Shown piece after piece: positions 5,900 through 7,297 of a DNA stretch of 7,297 nt (the first letter of the stretch is position 1; each line of letters opens with the position of its first letter). This DNA comes from an uncultured bacterium. GTDB taxonomy: Bacteria; Bacteroidota; Bacteroidia; Bacteroidales; Bacteroidaceae. The stretch spans positions 1 through 7,297 of the forward strand of contig CAJMQV010000093.1 of NCBI GenBank assembly GCA_905215575.1. Reading direction: 5' to 3'. The translations under genes and the position numbers were made by a program. The notes below the pieces were generated by a model, which was not told where the DNA came from, did not search any database, and saw only the letters and a list, made by a program, of their open reading frames with translations.

Positions 5900-7090
5900 A
5901 TGAAAATAGATTCCCGGACTTTTGAAGGTGTGAAGACTCCCTGTTATGTGATGGAGGAACGCCTGTTGCGTCGAAATCTGAGTCTGATTCGCGATGTGGC
6001 ACAGCGTAGCGGTGCAGAAATTATTCTGGCTTTTAAATCCTTTGCGCTTTGGAAATCGTTTCCGATTTTCCGTGAGTACATCACCCATACCACAGCCAGT
6101 TCGCTCTATGAAGCACGATTGGCCGCTGAGGAGTTCGGCAGTAAGGCCCATACCTATTCGCCGGCTTATACGGAAGAGGATTTTGACCAGCTGATGGAAT
6201 GCAGCAGTCATATCACATTTAATTCTCTGACTCAGTATGCCCGTTTCTGGCCTTTGGTAAAGGCATATAATCATCAGCATCCGTCCGAGGCCATTTCCTG
6301 CGGATTGCGTGTGAATCCGGAGTATTCGGAAATTGAAGTGGAACTTTATGACCCATGTGCGCCCGGTTCACGTTTTGGTATTTTGGCCGATGCTCTGTCT
6401 GATGAGCTGCCCGAAGGTATTGAAGGATTCCATTGTCATTGCCATTGCGAAAGCGATTCCACAGCCCTGGAGCATACTTTGGAGCATCTGGAGGCCAAAT
6501 TCGGTAAGTGGTTGCCTCAGTTGAAATGGCTGAATCTGGGTGGAGGACATCTGATGACCCGTAAGGGGTATGACACGGAACATCTGATTTCTTTGTTGCA
6601 GGGATTGCAGAAGCGTTATCCTAACCTGCGCATTATTCTGGAGCCGGGATCGGCATTTGCCTGGCAGACCGGTCCGTTGGTATCGCGTGTGGTAGATATT
6701 GTCGAAAACAAAGGTATCCGTACAGCGATCCTGAATGTGAGCTTCACCTGCCATATGCCCGACTGCCTGGAAATGCCTTATCAGCCGGCTGTACGTGGCG
6801 CTGAAACGATGCCCGAGGATTATATCAAGACTGCGGCTCCCGAAGAGCATGTATACCGATTGGGTGGCAACAGCTGTCTGAGTGGTGATTTTATGTCGTG
6901 CTGGAAGTTTGATCACGAACTGAAGGTAGGGGAGATTCTGATCTTTGAAGATATGATTCATTACACCACGGTCAAGACCAATATGTTTAATGGAATCCAC
7001 CATCCGTCTATCGCTTTGCTGCATGAGGATGGCAATCTGGAGTACTATAGAGAATACACTTACGAAGACTATCGTGACCGTATGTGTTGA
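5900..7090 (+). CDS. nspC: Carboxynorspermidine / carboxyspermidine decarboxylase
   Basis: This 396-residue PLP enzyme of the alanine-racemase fold decarboxylates carboxyspermidine or carboxynorspermidine, the last step of the aspartate-semialdehyde route to spermidine or norspermidine used by many gut Bacteroidales and by Vibrio (EC 4.1.1.96). Seen in the sequence are the Schiff-base lysine in LAFKSFALW (K46), the HCHCE block (178-184), the phosphate-binding LNLGGGH (211-217), EPGSAF (248-253), and the C-terminal catalytic motif GGNSCLSGD (C326, D330) followed by MIHYTTVKTNMFNG with the PLP-stacking Y355. The length agrees with the family, and CLSGD separates it from ornithine and diaminopimelate decarboxylases. 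The ATG at 5900 is preceded by an A-rich tract and the family N-terminus (TPCYVMEE) follows at once. The partner dehydrogenase that makes the substrate is not in the window. No promoter is seen in the 41-nt gap upstream, and a strong terminator follows. Confidence 0.95.
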   Translation: MKIDSRTFEGVKTPCYVMEERLLRRNLSLIRDVAQRSGAEIILAFKSFALWKSFPIFREYITHTTASSLYEARLAAEEFGSKAHTYSPAYTEEDFDQLMECSSHITFNSLTQYARFWPLVKAYNHQHPSEAISCGLRVNPEYSEIEVELYDPCAPGSRFGILADALSDELPEGIEGFHCHCHCESDSTALEHTLEHLEAKFGKWLPQLKWLNLGGGHLMTRKGYDTEHLISLLQGLQKRYPNLRIILEPGSAFAWQTGPLVSRVVDIVENKGIRTAILNVSFTCHMPDCLEMPYQPAVRGAETMPEDYIKTAAPEEHVYRLGGNSCLSGDFMSCWKFDHELKVGEILIFEDMIHYTTVKTNMFNGIHHPSIALLHEDGNLEYYREYTYEDYRDRMC

Positions 7091-7096
7091 GGAAAT

Positions 7097-7160
7097 AAGG
7101 CAGATTTCTCTTGTTTTAAACCGTTTTGGAACGGATTATGCAGAGAAATCTGCTTTTTTT
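7097..7160 (+). terminator. Intrinsic terminator after nspC with a nested hairpin
   Basis: A perfect 12-bp stem pairs 7100-7111 with 7142-7153 and can extend by one G-U and two A-U pairs into the T-tract. The 30-nt loop itself contains a 5-bp hairpin (CCGTT at 7121-7125, AACGG at 7130-7134, TTGG loop). Seven T follow at 7154-7160. It begins a few nucleotides after the nspC stop and separates that transcript from the tRNA promoter. Confidence 0.93.
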
Positions 7161-7181
7161 GAAAGAAAAAACGCGGAATTG

Positions 7182-7212
7182 TTTGCAGGTTTCAAAAAAA
7201 GTCGTACCTTTG
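7182..7212 (+). promoter_or_regulatory. Bacteroidetes-type promoter for tRNA-Gly
   Basis: TTTG at 7182-7185, a 19-nt spacer, and TACCTTTG at 7205-7212 match the housekeeping (sigma-ABfr) consensus TTTG-N19-TAnnTTTG exactly. Transcription should start near 7218, giving a leader of about 25 nt before the tRNA. This is the best promoter in the window and supports assignment to the Bacteroidetes. Confidence 0.88.
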
Positions 7213-7242
7213 CATCGCATTCGGGAAGGATGACATGATAAC

Positions 7243-7297
<55 letters not shown>

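Noticed and set aside
5900..7090. nspC as a diaminopimelate or ornithine decarboxylase.
   Set aside because: The overall length and the HCHCE, GGNSCLSGD and MIHYTTVKTNMFNG blocks are those of carboxynorspermidine decarboxylases.

Overview
The window looks like ordinary chromosome from a Bacteroidales bacterium, most likely Bacteroides, Phocaeicola or a close relative. Three things point there: promoter elements of the Bacteroidetes type (TTTG, then about 19 nt, then TAnnTTTG) instead of sigma70 boxes, A-rich translation starts with little Shine-Dalgarno sequence, and a gene set typical of the order (class III fructose-1,6-bisphosphatase, a PCMD-domain secreted protein, a barrel-only Omp85 protein and carboxynorspermidine decarboxylase). 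No genus can be fixed from the sequence alone.

Left block (1-1445): the 3' part of a 5'-nucleotidase / 2',3'-cyclic phosphodiesterase gene runs in from the left edge and overlaps by 29 nt the start of mnmD, a stand-alone tRNA wobble-uridine methyltransferase. A strong intrinsic terminator closes this unit. Facing it on the minus strand is fbp (1444-3447), whose stop codon lies in the T-tract of that terminator.

Middle block (3448-3679): a 232-bp AT-rich divergent intergenic region. It holds a candidate -7 element for each direction and a small dyad just upstream of the rightward -7 box.

Right block (3680-7160): three genes in the same direction with gaps of 25 and 41 nt and no terminator between them. 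They encode an outer-membrane barrel of the BamA/TamA (Omp85) type without POTRA domains, a secreted PCMD-domain protein, and the PLP enzyme carboxynorspermidine decarboxylase (nspC), followed by a nested-hairpin terminator. This is probably one transcript. The first two genes are envelope proteins of uncertain role, and nspC is cytoplasmic polyamine synthesis, so the grouping does not by itself define a pathway.

Right edge (7161-7297): a near-perfect Bacteroidetes promoter drives a tRNA-Gly(GCC) gene that is cut off by the window end. I see no mobile element, CRISPR array, phage gene or pseudogene. The least explained part is the barrel plus PCMD pair; I do not see convincing evidence for a wholly new system.
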